The translations under genes and the position numbers were made by a program. Source: DASUXA01 sp036378155 (lineage in GTDB: Bacteria; Actinomycetota; Actinomycetes; Mycobacteriales; Micromonosporaceae). Taken from it: a stretch of DNA of 64,000 nucleotides. The stretch is taken from contig DASUXA010000010.1 in assembly GCA_036378155.1 (NCBI GenBank), forward strand, positions 1-64,000, given 5' to 3'. Shown in pieces: positions 35,359 to 42,876 of this stretch. Under the pieces are notes generated by a model, which had not been told where the DNA came from, searched no databases, and saw nothing but the letters and a program-made list of their open reading frames with translations. Numbering within the stretch: the stretch's first letter is position 1; the number at the start of each line of letters is the position of its first letter.

Positions 35359-36069
35359 ATGACCGAGACCGTTGCCGCCCCCGCCCAGGCGGAGCTGCCC
35401 ACCGAGGCGCCCGCCGTGCAGGCCGAATCGCAGTCCGCAGTGGACGTCGTCAAGGACAAGGCGGCGGAGGTGGTCGAGCGGGCCGGCGACGCGCTGGAGA
35501 AGGCGGGCGACGCCTTGGACAAGGCCGGCGACGCGGTGAACGCGGCCACGGACCGGGCCGTCGCGGCGACCCGGGAGGCCGCGGGCAACGCGGTGACCCG
35601 GATCCGGAACAATGCCACGATGCCCGCCGAGCGGGGTCGTACCATCCTCGCCAACGAGGTGGTCGAGAAGATCGCCGGTATCGCCGCGCGCGAGGTGCCC
35701 GGCGTGTACGACCTGGGCGGCGACGTCGCCCGGATCTTCGCGGCGGTGAAGGAGCGCCTGCACCTGGGCGAGGAAAACCAGGGTCAGGGCGTGTCGGTGG
35801 TACTCGACGGCAAGACCGCCGAGATCACGGTCACCATCGTGATCGAGTTCGGCTTCCAGGTGTTCTCGGTGACCGACAAGGTTCGCCAGAAGGTCATCAG
35901 CTCGGTGGAGAACCTGCTCGGTCTGGAGGTCACGAACGTCGACGTGGTCGTCGACGACGTGCACATCGACGACGACGGACCGGTCGGCAACGACGCCGAG
36001 CGCGCTCCGACGTACAGCGGCGAGACCCAGGCGATCGTGGTGGGCTCGGCGGTGGCGGCCAACGGCTGA
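35359..36069 (+). CDS. Asp23/Gls24 family envelope-stress protein
   Basis: 236 residues. The N-terminal ~95 residues are an Ala/Lys/Glu-rich amphipathic helical region with near-repeats (AGDALEKAGDALDKAGDAVN). A standard Asp23/Gls24 domain follows (about 100-215): ILANEVVEKIAGIAAREVPGV, VSVVLDGKTAEITVTIVIEFG and VRQKVISSVENLLGLEVTNVDVVVDDVHI. Family members are abundant alkaline- or envelope-stress proteins near the membrane. ATG with GGGAGAG upstream. A strong terminator follows at 36101-36145. Confidence 0.87.
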   Translation: MTETVAAPAQAELPTEAPAVQAESQSAVDVVKDKAAEVVERAGDALEKAGDALDKAGDAVNAATDRAVAATREAAGNAVTRIRNNATMPAERGRTILANEVVEKIAGIAAREVPGVYDLGGDVARIFAAVKERLHLGEENQGQGVSVVLDGKTAEITVTIVIEFGFQVFSVTDKVRQKVISSVENLLGLEVTNVDVVVDDVHIDDDGPVGNDAERAPTYSGETQAIVVGSAVAANG

Positions 36070-36100
36070 GTGGTACCGCCGCGCGGCGCGACCGGCTTGC

Positions 36101-36145
36101 GGGGTCCCGCGACGGGTGGGTGTCACCACCCCGTCGCGGGACCCC
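36101..36145 (+). terminator. Strong terminator after the Asp23/Gls24 gene
   Basis: Perfect 16-bp arms GGGGTCCCGCGACGGG (36101-36116) and complement (36130-36145), 13-nt loop. Confidence 0.7.
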
Positions 36146-36153
36146 CGGTCGTC

Positions 36154-36169
36154 CTTAGCGATCGTTCAG
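36154..36169 (+). promoter_or_regulatory. Candidate operator, family 2 (icmA)
   Basis: CTTAGCGATCGTTCAG, imperfect palindrome (6 of 8 arm positions), about 10 bp upstream of a -10-like TAGACT and 96 bp upstream of the start codon. Confidence 0.55.
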
Positions 36170-36265
36170 GCGCAGGCCCTAGACTCGTCAGACAAGGTCG
36201 ACGACGACAGGTACCGGCGGGGCGGAGATACCGCGAGCCGTGACCTCGACGAGGAGGAGCCCGGG

Positions 36266-37939
36266 ATGGACGCGCGAGACATCGCGGCCGGACGAGAGCG
36301 CTGGCAGGCCCGTTACGACGCGGCCCGCAAGCGGGACGCCGACTTCACCACGCTGTCCGGGATGGCGGTGGACCCGGTGTACGGGCCGCCCGACGGCGTC
36401 GACTACCCCGGCTTCGAGCGGATCGGCTGGCCCGGCGAGTTCCCGTACACCCGCGGGCTGTACCCGACCGGTTACCGCGGGCGCACCTGGACCATCCGGC
36501 AGTTCTCCGGCTTCGGCAACGCGAAGCAGACCAACGAGCGGTACAAGATGCTGCTCGGCGCGGGCGGCGGCGGGCTGTCCGTGGCGTTCGACATGCCGAC
36601 GCTGATGGGTCGCGACTCGGACGACCCGCAGTCGCTCGGCGAGGTCGGGCACTGCGGGGTCGCCATCGACTCTGCCGCCGACATGGACGTGCTGTTCGAC
36701 GGGATCGCGTTGCAGGACGTCACCACGTCGATGACGATCTCCGGCCCGGCGGTGCCGATTTTCTGCATGTACCTGGTGGCGGCCGAGCGCCAGGGCGCCG
36801 ACCTGTCGAAGCTCGACGGCACGCTGCAGACCGACATCTTCAAGGAGTACATCGCCCAGAAGGAGTGGCTGTTCGCGCCAGAGCCGCACCTGCGGTTGAT
36901 CGGCGACCTGATGGAGTTCTGCGCCCGCGAGATCCCCCGGTACAAGCCGCTGTCGGTGTCCGGGTACCACATCCGGGAGGCGGGCGCGACGGCGGCGCAG
37001 GAACTCGCGTACACGCTGGCGGACGGGTTCGGGTACGTCGAACTGGGTCAGTCGCGCGGGCTGGACGTCAACGTGTTCGGACCGGGTCTGTCGTTCTTCT
37101 TCGACGCGCACATCGACTTCTTCGAGGAGATCGCGAAGTTCCGCGCCGCGCGGCGGATCTGGGCGCGATGGATGCGCGACGTGTACGGGGCGACCGACGA
37201 GCGCGCCATGTGGCTGCGCTTCCATACCCAGACCGCCGGGGTGTCGCTGACCGCCCAGCAGCCGTACAACAACGTGGTGCGTACCGCCGTCGAGGCGCTC
37301 GCCGCGGTGCTCGGCGGCACCAACTCGCTGCACACCAACGCCCTCGACGAGACGCTCGCGCTGCCCACCGCCCAGGCGGCGGAGATCGCGCTGCGTACCC
37401 AGCAGGTGCTGATGGAGGAGACCGGCGTGACCAACGTCGCCGACCCGCTGGGCGGCTCGTGGTACGTCGAGGCGCTGACCGACCGCATCGAGGCGGAAGC
37501 CGAGCGCATCTTCACCCGGATCCGGGAGATGGGCAGCGACGACACGATCACCAGCGGCATCCTGCGCGGCATCGAGGAAGGCTGGTTCATGGCGGAGATC
37601 GCCGACTCGGCTTTCGCGTACCAGCAGGCGCTGGAGAAGGGCGACAAGAAGATCGTCGGCGTCAACTGCCACACCTCGACCGTCACCCGCGACCTGGAGA
37701 TCCTGCGCATCTCGCACGAGGTCGAGATCGAGCAGAAGAAGCTGCTCGCCGAGCGTCGCGCCGACCGCGACCAGGATGCCGTGGACCGGGCGCTGACGCG
37801 GATGGTCCAGGTCGCGAAGACCGAGGAGAACATGATCCCGGCGATGCTGGACGCGGTACGTGCCGAGGCGACGCTGGGCGAGATCTGCGGCGTGCTGCGC
37901 GCCGAGTGGGGCAGCTACCGGGAACCGGCCCGGTTCTAG
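36266..37939 (+). CDS. icmA: Isobutyryl-CoA mutase large subunit
   Basis: Adenosylcobalamin-dependent interconversion of isobutyryl-CoA and n-butyryl-CoA, linking valine catabolism to butyryl-CoA. 557 residues: the mutase barrel without a B12-binding domain, so a separate small subunit (IcmB) is needed; none is in the window. The ATG is preceded by GAGGAGGAG. Residue 80 is Phe (WTIRQF) and residue 198 is Gln (KEYIAQKEW), exactly the pair that separates isobutyryl-CoA mutase from methylmalonyl-CoA mutase (Tyr89/Arg207). Length and motifs match Streptomyces IcmA. meaB is nearby. Confidence 0.92.
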   Translation: MDARDIAAGRERWQARYDAARKRDADFTTLSGMAVDPVYGPPDGVDYPGFERIGWPGEFPYTRGLYPTGYRGRTWTIRQFSGFGNAKQTNERYKMLLGAGGGGLSVAFDMPTLMGRDSDDPQSLGEVGHCGVAIDSAADMDVLFDGIALQDVTTSMTISGPAVPIFCMYLVAAERQGADLSKLDGTLQTDIFKEYIAQKEWLFAPEPHLRLIGDLMEFCAREIPRYKPLSVSGYHIREAGATAAQELAYTLADGFGYVELGQSRGLDVNVFGPGLSFFFDAHIDFFEEIAKFRAARRIWARWMRDVYGATDERAMWLRFHTQTAGVSLTAQQPYNNVVRTAVEALAAVLGGTNSLHTNALDETLALPTAQAAEIALRTQQVLMEETGVTNVADPLGGSWYVEALTDRIEAEAERIFTRIREMGSDDTITSGILRGIEEGWFMAEIADSAFAYQQALEKGDKKIVGVNCHTSTVTRDLEILRISHEVEIEQKKLLAERRADRDQDAVDRALTRMVQVAKTEENMIPAMLDAVRAEATLGEICGVLRAEWGSYREPARF

Positions 37940-37964
37940 CGACGGTTAGCGACGGTGTGTCGCG

Positions 37965-37987
37965 GCCGTCCCGCTTGGCGGGACGGC
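37965..37987 (+). terminator. icmA terminator hairpin
   Basis: Perfect 10-bp arms GCCGTCCCGC (37965-37974) and complement (37978-37987), loop TTG, 25 bp after the icmA stop. Confidence 0.7.
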
Positions 37988-38020
37988 GGCGCCCCGTTTC
38001 GGGGTGGGCAGGCGTGACCG

Positions 38021-38076
38021 CCGGCGGGTGTGCCGCGCGAGCGTCACACCCGCCGGTGATGTGCGTACATCACCGG
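38021..38076. repeat. Overlapping palindromes, including the GATGTGCGTACATC element
   Basis: The first palindrome has 12-bp arms CCGGCGGGTGTG (38021-38032) and complement (38045-38056). The second has arms CCGGTGATGT (38053-38062) and complement (38067-38076) around GCGT. The core GATGTGCGTACATC recurs exactly at 57110-57123, and a variant occurs near 2146. Confidence 0.6.
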
Positions 38077-38252
38077 GGAGGTCGGCATGCCGGGACAGCC
38101 GTGCCGGGCACGCGGGCATTGTCGCGACACACCCGGCCCTCGACGGCGAGCCGCGCCGACCACCGGCCAGGCCCGGCCACGGGCAAGCCGCGCCGGCACC
38201 ACGCGCCCACACCACGCCCGCCCCCGTGTCCGGGCGTGCCAGACTAGTGGTC

Positions 38253-39191
38253 ATGAGCGATCCTCGTACCACTCCGTCGATCTTCACGCGGGGCGCTGTC
38301 GACCTCAGCGCGTTGCGTAACGCGGCACCCGCCGCGGCTCCCGCCGCGCCCGCCGCGGCTTCCCGGCCCGCGCCACCCGCCGACCCGGCGCCGCGCGGCG
38401 GCGCCGCGCCGTCCGGCGGCGGCGTGATGATCATCGACGTCACCGAGGCGACTTTCCAGTCCGAGGTGCTGGAGCGCTCGTTGACCACGCCCGTCGTCAT
38501 CGACTTCTGGGCCGAATGGTGTGGTCCGTGCAAGCAGCTGTCGCCGGTACTGGAGAAACTCGCCCGCGAAGGCGGCGGCGCCTGGGTGCTCGCCAAGGTC
38601 GACGTGGACGCCAACCAGCGCCTCGCGCAGATGTTCCGGGTACAGAGCATCCCCATGGTGTACGCGGTGGTCGGCGGTCAGCCCATCGACGCGTTCGCCG
38701 GGGTGGTACCGGAAAGCCAGCTCCGCCAGTGGATCGACGCGGTCTGCAAGGCGGGTGGCGTACAGGTGCAGACCCCCGCCGACCCGCGCCTGGAGGCGGC
38801 TGACGACGCCCTGATGAACGGCGACCTGGACGCCGCCGAGCAGGCGTACCGCAAGATCCTCGCGGAGTCGCCGGCGGACCGTTCCGCCGAAGCCGGGCTC
38901 GCTCAGGTCGGGCTGCTGCGCCGGGTCACCGGCGTCGATCCGCGCGCCGCGCTGGCCGCCGCCGAGGCGAACCGGGACGACATCGACGCGCACCTGCTCG
39001 CCGCGGACGTCGAGGTGCTGTCGGGGCAGGCGGAGCAGGCGTACCAACGACTGGTCGACCTGGTGCGACGCACCGCCGGGGCGGACCGGGAGAGGGTACG
39101 CGAACACCTCGTGTCGCTGTTCACCGTGGCCGGGCCGGACGATCCCGCGGTGGCCAAGGCCCGTCGGGCACTGGCCAACGCGCTGTTCTGA
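38253..39191 (+). CDS. Thioredoxin-TPR protein (CnoX/YbbN-like)
   Basis: 312 residues. A ~65-residue Ala/Pro-rich N-terminal extension precedes a thioredoxin fold (about 70-165) with active site WAEWCGPCKQL and the cis-Pro loop QSIPMVYA. TPR-like helices follow (ALMNGDLDAAEQAYRKILAESPADRSAEAGLAQVGLL...) to the C-terminus. YbbN/CnoX proteins combine redox protection with chaperone function. Both active-site Cys are present, unlike E. coli CnoX (SxxC). ATG start by homology; no strong RBS is visible. Confidence 0.88.
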   Translation: MSDPRTTPSIFTRGAVDLSALRNAAPAAAPAAPAAASRPAPPADPAPRGGAAPSGGGVMIIDVTEATFQSEVLERSLTTPVVIDFWAEWCGPCKQLSPVLEKLAREGGGAWVLAKVDVDANQRLAQMFRVQSIPMVYAVVGGQPIDAFAGVVPESQLRQWIDAVCKAGGVQVQTPADPRLEAADDALMNGDLDAAEQAYRKILAESPADRSAEAGLAQVGLLRRVTGVDPRAALAAAEANRDDIDAHLLAADVEVLSGQAEQAYQRLVDLVRRTAGADRERVREHLVSLFTVAGPDDPAVAKARRALANALF

Positions 39192-39203
39192 CCGGCGGGC
39201 GTG

Positions 39204-40190
39204 ATGCGCCGCATCGCCGTGCTGGACGCGCCGTCCAACCTGGGACTGCGCCCGCCGACCGCGACGTCGGTACCGGGTTGTGCGAAGGCGCCCGGAGCGC
39301 TTCGCGACCAGGGCCTCATCGCCCGGCTCGGCGCTCGGGACGCGGGCTGCCTCACCCCGCCCCGGTACGACCCGGGCGACTGGCGGCCCGGTGACGGGGT
39401 GTGCCATGCGGCAGAGGTCGCCTCGTACAGCCGGAAGCTCGCCGACCGGATCGGCGCGATCATCGAGGCGGGCGAGTTCCCGGTGGTCCTGGGCGGCGAC
39501 TGCTCGGTGCTGCTGGGGTCGTCCCTGGCGCTGCGCCGGATGGCGGTGCGCGACGAGTTGCCGTACGGGCTGGTGTACGTCGACGGGCACTCCGACTTCC
39601 GGCACCCCGGCAACGCCTCGTACGTGGGCGCGGCAGCCGGTGAGGACCTCGCCCTGGCGACCGGGCGCGGGCAGCCGGACCTGACCGACATCGAGGGTCT
39701 GCGACCGTACATCCGGGACGAACACGTCGTGCTGCTGGGCATCCGGCAGCACGACGAGTACCGGTTGGACCTGCAGGCCGCCGGCATCGCGTACCGGGCG
39801 GTTCCGCAACTACGCGCCGAGGGCGCGGGACGCACCGCGCAGTGGGCGCGCGAGCAGTTGTCCGACTGCATGGGGTACTGGCTGCATGTGGACGTCGACG
39901 TCCTCGACCCGGCGGTGATGCCCGCCGTGGACGCGCCCGACCCGGGCGGCATCGCGTACGCCGAACTCCAGTTGCTCATCTCCGGGCTGGTGGGCAGCGC
40001 CGACTGCCTGGGCATGGAGCTGACCGTGTTCGACCCGGACTACGACCCGGACGGCGAGTACGCGCGGGAGGTCGCCGACACGCTGGTCGCCGGTCTGGCG
40101 GGGCTGCGGGGACCGGACGGCGCGGCGAGCATCGTGACCCAGCGCGCCCCGGGGCGCCACAGCGACGAGCCGATCGCCGACACCGCGTGA
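39204..40190 (+). CDS. Arginase-fold (ureohydrolase) family protein
   Basis: 328-residue binuclear-metal hydrolase of the arginase/agmatinase/formiminoglutamase superfamily. Metal-ligand motifs are VYVDGHSDF (D-x-H-x-D) and LHVDVDVLDP (D-x-D). The first motif reads GGDCSVLLG, with Cys where arginases have His. This GGDCS subgroup may bind metal differently or use another substrate. The substrate loop and FDPDYDPDGEYA end are conserved. The ATG at 39204 is preceded by an in-frame GTG; the gene lies 12 bp after the thioredoxin stop. Function beyond the family is unknown. Confidence 0.82.
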   Translation: MRRIAVLDAPSNLGLRPPTATSVPGCAKAPGALRDQGLIARLGARDAGCLTPPRYDPGDWRPGDGVCHAAEVASYSRKLADRIGAIIEAGEFPVVLGGDCSVLLGSSLALRRMAVRDELPYGLVYVDGHSDFRHPGNASYVGAAAGEDLALATGRGQPDLTDIEGLRPYIRDEHVVLLGIRQHDEYRLDLQAAGIAYRAVPQLRAEGAGRTAQWAREQLSDCMGYWLHVDVDVLDPAVMPAVDAPDPGGIAYAELQLLISGLVGSADCLGMELTVFDPDYDPDGEYAREVADTLVAGLAGLRGPDGAASIVTQRAPGRHSDEPIADTA

Positions 40191-40204
40191 TCCGCCTGTT
40201 GCCG

Positions 40205-40672
40205 TCACCCTGACGACGGGGCGGGCTGTCGCCGGAGCGCCCGCAACTGCTCCAGATGCCGGGGTACGTGGGTCTCCTCGTCGAACCGCAGCAGCTGTCC
40301 CCAGGCGACCGGGCGGTCGATCACCACCTCGTGCCCGTCGGCGACGCGTACCGGTACCTCCACCTCGCACCGGTCGCCGAGCTGGGCGGCAAGCTCCCGC
40401 AGCGCGACGACGGTCTCGGCGACCCGGTCGGCGAGACCCGCGAGCCCGCCGTACGACGAGGCGTACTGGTCGAGCACGGCGCGATCGGTCGCCTCCCGGT
40501 TGTCGTACAACTCGGGCGGCTGACCGGCGATCAAAGACTCTGTCGTGGCGATCAGCGCCTCCTGCTCGCACGCGACGTGGGCGGCGATCTGCTCGGCGCT
40601 CCATTCGTCGCCGGCCGGCGGGTCGAACCCGCCGGCCTGGACTTCCGCAATGAACTCGGCGTACGCGTCCAC
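40205..40672 (-). CDS. DinB/mycothiol-dependent maleylpyruvate isomerase-type protein
   Basis: About 155 residues of a four-helix DinB fold. The N-terminal metal-binding helix contains EWSAEQIAAHVACEQEALIATTE, and a C-terminal His lies in FDEETHVPRHLEQLRALR. Such proteins use mycothiol or bind divalent metals; the exact reaction is unknown. No ATG exists. The GTG at 40672 is the best start, 20 bp after the PBP stop, so the two genes are probably cotranscribed. Confidence 0.68.
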   Translation of the reverse strand: MDAYAEFIAEVQAGGFDPPAGDEWSAEQIAAHVACEQEALIATTESLIAGQPPELYDNREATDRAVLDQYASSYGGLAGLADRVAETVVALRELAAQLGDRCEVEVPVRVADGHEVVIDRPVAWGQLLRFDEETHVPRHLEQLRALRRQPAPSSG

Positions 40673-40692
40673 GCAGGTACGGTAGCCCCGGT

Positions 40693-42651
40693 TCAGTGCA
40701 GCGCGGAGCAGAACTTCGCGGCGATCGGCACCGCGGCGTCGGTACTCACCCCGCCGTTCTCCACGAAGACGGCGAACGCGACGTCGCCCTGTACCCCCAT
40801 GAACCAGGAATGGGCGTGATCCGGGTTGTTGTCGTACTCGGCGGTGCCGGTCTTGCCGTACACCGGCGGACCGGGCACGCTGCGCAGCCGGGTCGCGGTG
40901 CCGTTGGTGACCACCTCGCGCATCATCCCCTTCAGCGCGTCCACCGCCGACGGCTTCAACTGGGGCCCGTCCGCGGCGGGTTTGCCCGCCGCTGGGTCGA
41001 GCAGCAGGTGCGGTTGCTTCCACTGGCCGCGGGCGACCGCCGCCGCGGCGCCCGCCATGGCGACCGGGGACACGATGGTCGCGCCTTGCCCGAACGCGGC
41101 TGCCGCTTGTTCGGCTTTCGAACCGTTCACCGAGACCTTGCCGCTGAACACGTCGACGCCCATGTCCCAGGGCACTCCGATGCCCAGGTCGGCGGCGTAC
41201 CTGCCGAGCTTGTCCGGCGCCAGCTTCGGCGCCAGCGAGGCGAACGCGGTGTTGCACGACTTGGCGAAGTCGACGTGCAGCGGCACGTCGCCGAACAGTT
41301 CGCCCTCGTAGTTGTGGAACTCGCGACCGTCGACGGTGATCGTCTTCGGGCAGGGTACGACGGTGTCGGCGGTGACCTGTCCGGAGTCGAGCACGCCCAG
41401 CGCGGTGACGGTCTTGAAGGTCGATCCGGGTGGTACCTGGGCGGTGAACGCGAGGTTCTGGTCGCCGCCGTCCGGGCCGTTGGCGACCGCGAGCACCGCG
41501 CCGTCGCTGATCCGGATCGCGACCAGCGCGGCGCGGTTCTTCTGCCCGGCGAGCGCCGCGTCGGCGGCGTTCTGGGTGGCGACGTCGATCGTGGTCTTCA
41601 CCGGCTGCCCCGGCTTCGGGTCGGAGTGCATCAGCACCTTGCCGTCGCCGCTGGTGGCGGCGTCGGACGCGGCGGACCCGTCGCCGTCCTTGTGCCCGAC
41701 GATCACCACGGACACGCCGTCGACGCCGCGCAGCCGGTCGTCGTAGCGCTCCTGGAGACCGCCGTACCCGACCAGGTCGCCCACCACGTACTTGCCGGGG
41801 TGCGCGTCCATCCGGTCTTTCTGTACCTGGTCCACCCGTCCGAGCAGGGCCCGGGCGAAGGTCCGGGTCGGTGCGAGCGGCAGCGCCGACTCCCGGAACA
41901 CCGTGCCCGGCAGGTCGTGGATCTTCTCGCGGATCTTGTCGTACGCGTCCCGGCGCAGCGTCACGACCTCGACCAGGGCGTCGGGGTCGGCGTTCTTCAC
42001 CCGGGCGGGCAGGTCGCTCAGGTCGATCTGGACGCCCACCGACGCGAAGGCGTCGCCCAGTTGCCTGGCGATCGAGGCGGGGTCGGTCACTTCCTTCGGG
42101 TGCAGACCGACGGTGACCACCGGGCGGTTGGTCACGATCGGCTGACCGGCGCCGTCGAGGATCGCGGCGCGCTCCGGCGCGGCGCGGTGGACCGCGAGCG
42201 TGTCGCCGGAGTGCAGGTCGGGGTTGACCGCCGCCGGCTCCCAGATCACCTCCCAGCCCTTCTTCACGTGGTGCAGCCGGACTGTTGTCTGGTATGTCCA
42301 GGTCGCCCCCGCGGTGACCGGCCATGCCACGGTCAGCGTCCCGACGGCGTCGTTCTTGCCCGCCTTCGCCTTGCCGACCGGTGTCACCTTCGGCGCGGCG
42401 GTCAGGTCACCGGCGATCGTCTTCAGCTCGGTGGCGACCTGGCTGCCGCTCATCGGGGCGCCGGTCGCGGACAGGAACGACAGCCGGTCGACCGTACCGC
42501 CCTGCCATGCCGCCGCGAACGCGCTGAGCGCCGCGTCCGGTCCCGGTTCGCGGGAGCACGCCGCCAGCCCGCCCGCCGAGACCAGCGTCACCGCGAGCGG
42601 TAACGCCAGCCGGCGTCCGGGCGACGTCGGTGATCGGCGCGTGACGGCCAT
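40693..42651 (-). CDS. Penicillin-binding transpeptidase lipoprotein with MecA-type N-terminal domain
   Basis: Cross-links peptidoglycan outside the membrane. 652 residues. The signal peptide LALPLAVTLVSAGGLAAC ends in a lipobox. An NTF2-like MecA_N domain (about 35-150), a PBP dimer domain and the transpeptidase follow. All three active-site motifs are present: STFK (in PGSTFK), SCN and KTG (YGKTGTAE). The domain order is that of class B PBPs such as MecA/PBP2a and actinobacterial PbpA-like lipoproteins; beta-lactam susceptibility cannot be told. ATG with GGAGG upstream. Divergent from glutamate dehydrogenase. Confidence 0.9.
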   Translation of the reverse strand: MAVTRRSPTSPGRRLALPLAVTLVSAGGLAACSREPGPDAALSAFAAAWQGGTVDRLSFLSATGAPMSGSQVATELKTIAGDLTAAPKVTPVGKAKAGKNDAVGTLTVAWPVTAGATWTYQTTVRLHHVKKGWEVIWEPAAVNPDLHSGDTLAVHRAAPERAAILDGAGQPIVTNRPVVTVGLHPKEVTDPASIARQLGDAFASVGVQIDLSDLPARVKNADPDALVEVVTLRRDAYDKIREKIHDLPGTVFRESALPLAPTRTFARALLGRVDQVQKDRMDAHPGKYVVGDLVGYGGLQERYDDRLRGVDGVSVVIVGHKDGDGSAASDAATSGDGKVLMHSDPKPGQPVKTTIDVATQNAADAALAGQKNRAALVAIRISDGAVLAVANGPDGGDQNLAFTAQVPPGSTFKTVTALGVLDSGQVTADTVVPCPKTITVDGREFHNYEGELFGDVPLHVDFAKSCNTAFASLAPKLAPDKLGRYAADLGIGVPWDMGVDVFSGKVSVNGSKAEQAAAAFGQGATIVSPVAMAGAAAAVARGQWKQPHLLLDPAAGKPAADGPQLKPSAVDALKGMMREVVTNGTATRLRSVPGPPVYGKTGTAEYDNNPDHAHSWFMGVQGDVAFAVFVENGGVSTDAAVPIAAKFCSALH

Positions 42652-42876
42652 GAGTACCTCCGGTGATCGGCAGCGGACGGCTCATTCTCCGCCACCCGGG
42701 CGACCCGCCACTGACCCGAACCCGACCACCTACCCGCAGCGCAGTGCCGCGAACGTCACAGTAGGGTGCTCGTTCGGATCGGGACCTGTCCGCCGGATGG
42801 GGTACGGCAGGTACACGTCCTAGGCTGAGACGAAAGGCGACCCACAACGTCGTGGGGCCGAGGGGAGTGGCACGGC

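Larger units (their letters stand above)
37940..38252. other. 313-bp intergenic region with stacked hairpins
   Basis: After the icmA stop come four hairpins: 37965-37987, a small CCCCG/CGGGG one near 37992-38004, 38021-38056 and 38053-38076. The third and fourth share 4 bp, so they are mutually exclusive at their junction. About 150 bp of featureless GC-rich DNA then leads to the thioredoxin gene. Confidence 0.6.

Noticed and set aside
36266..37939. Methylmalonyl-CoA mutase annotation for the 557-residue mutase
   Set aside because: Residues Phe80 and Gln198 and absence of the B12 domain fit isobutyryl-CoA mutase large subunit instead.
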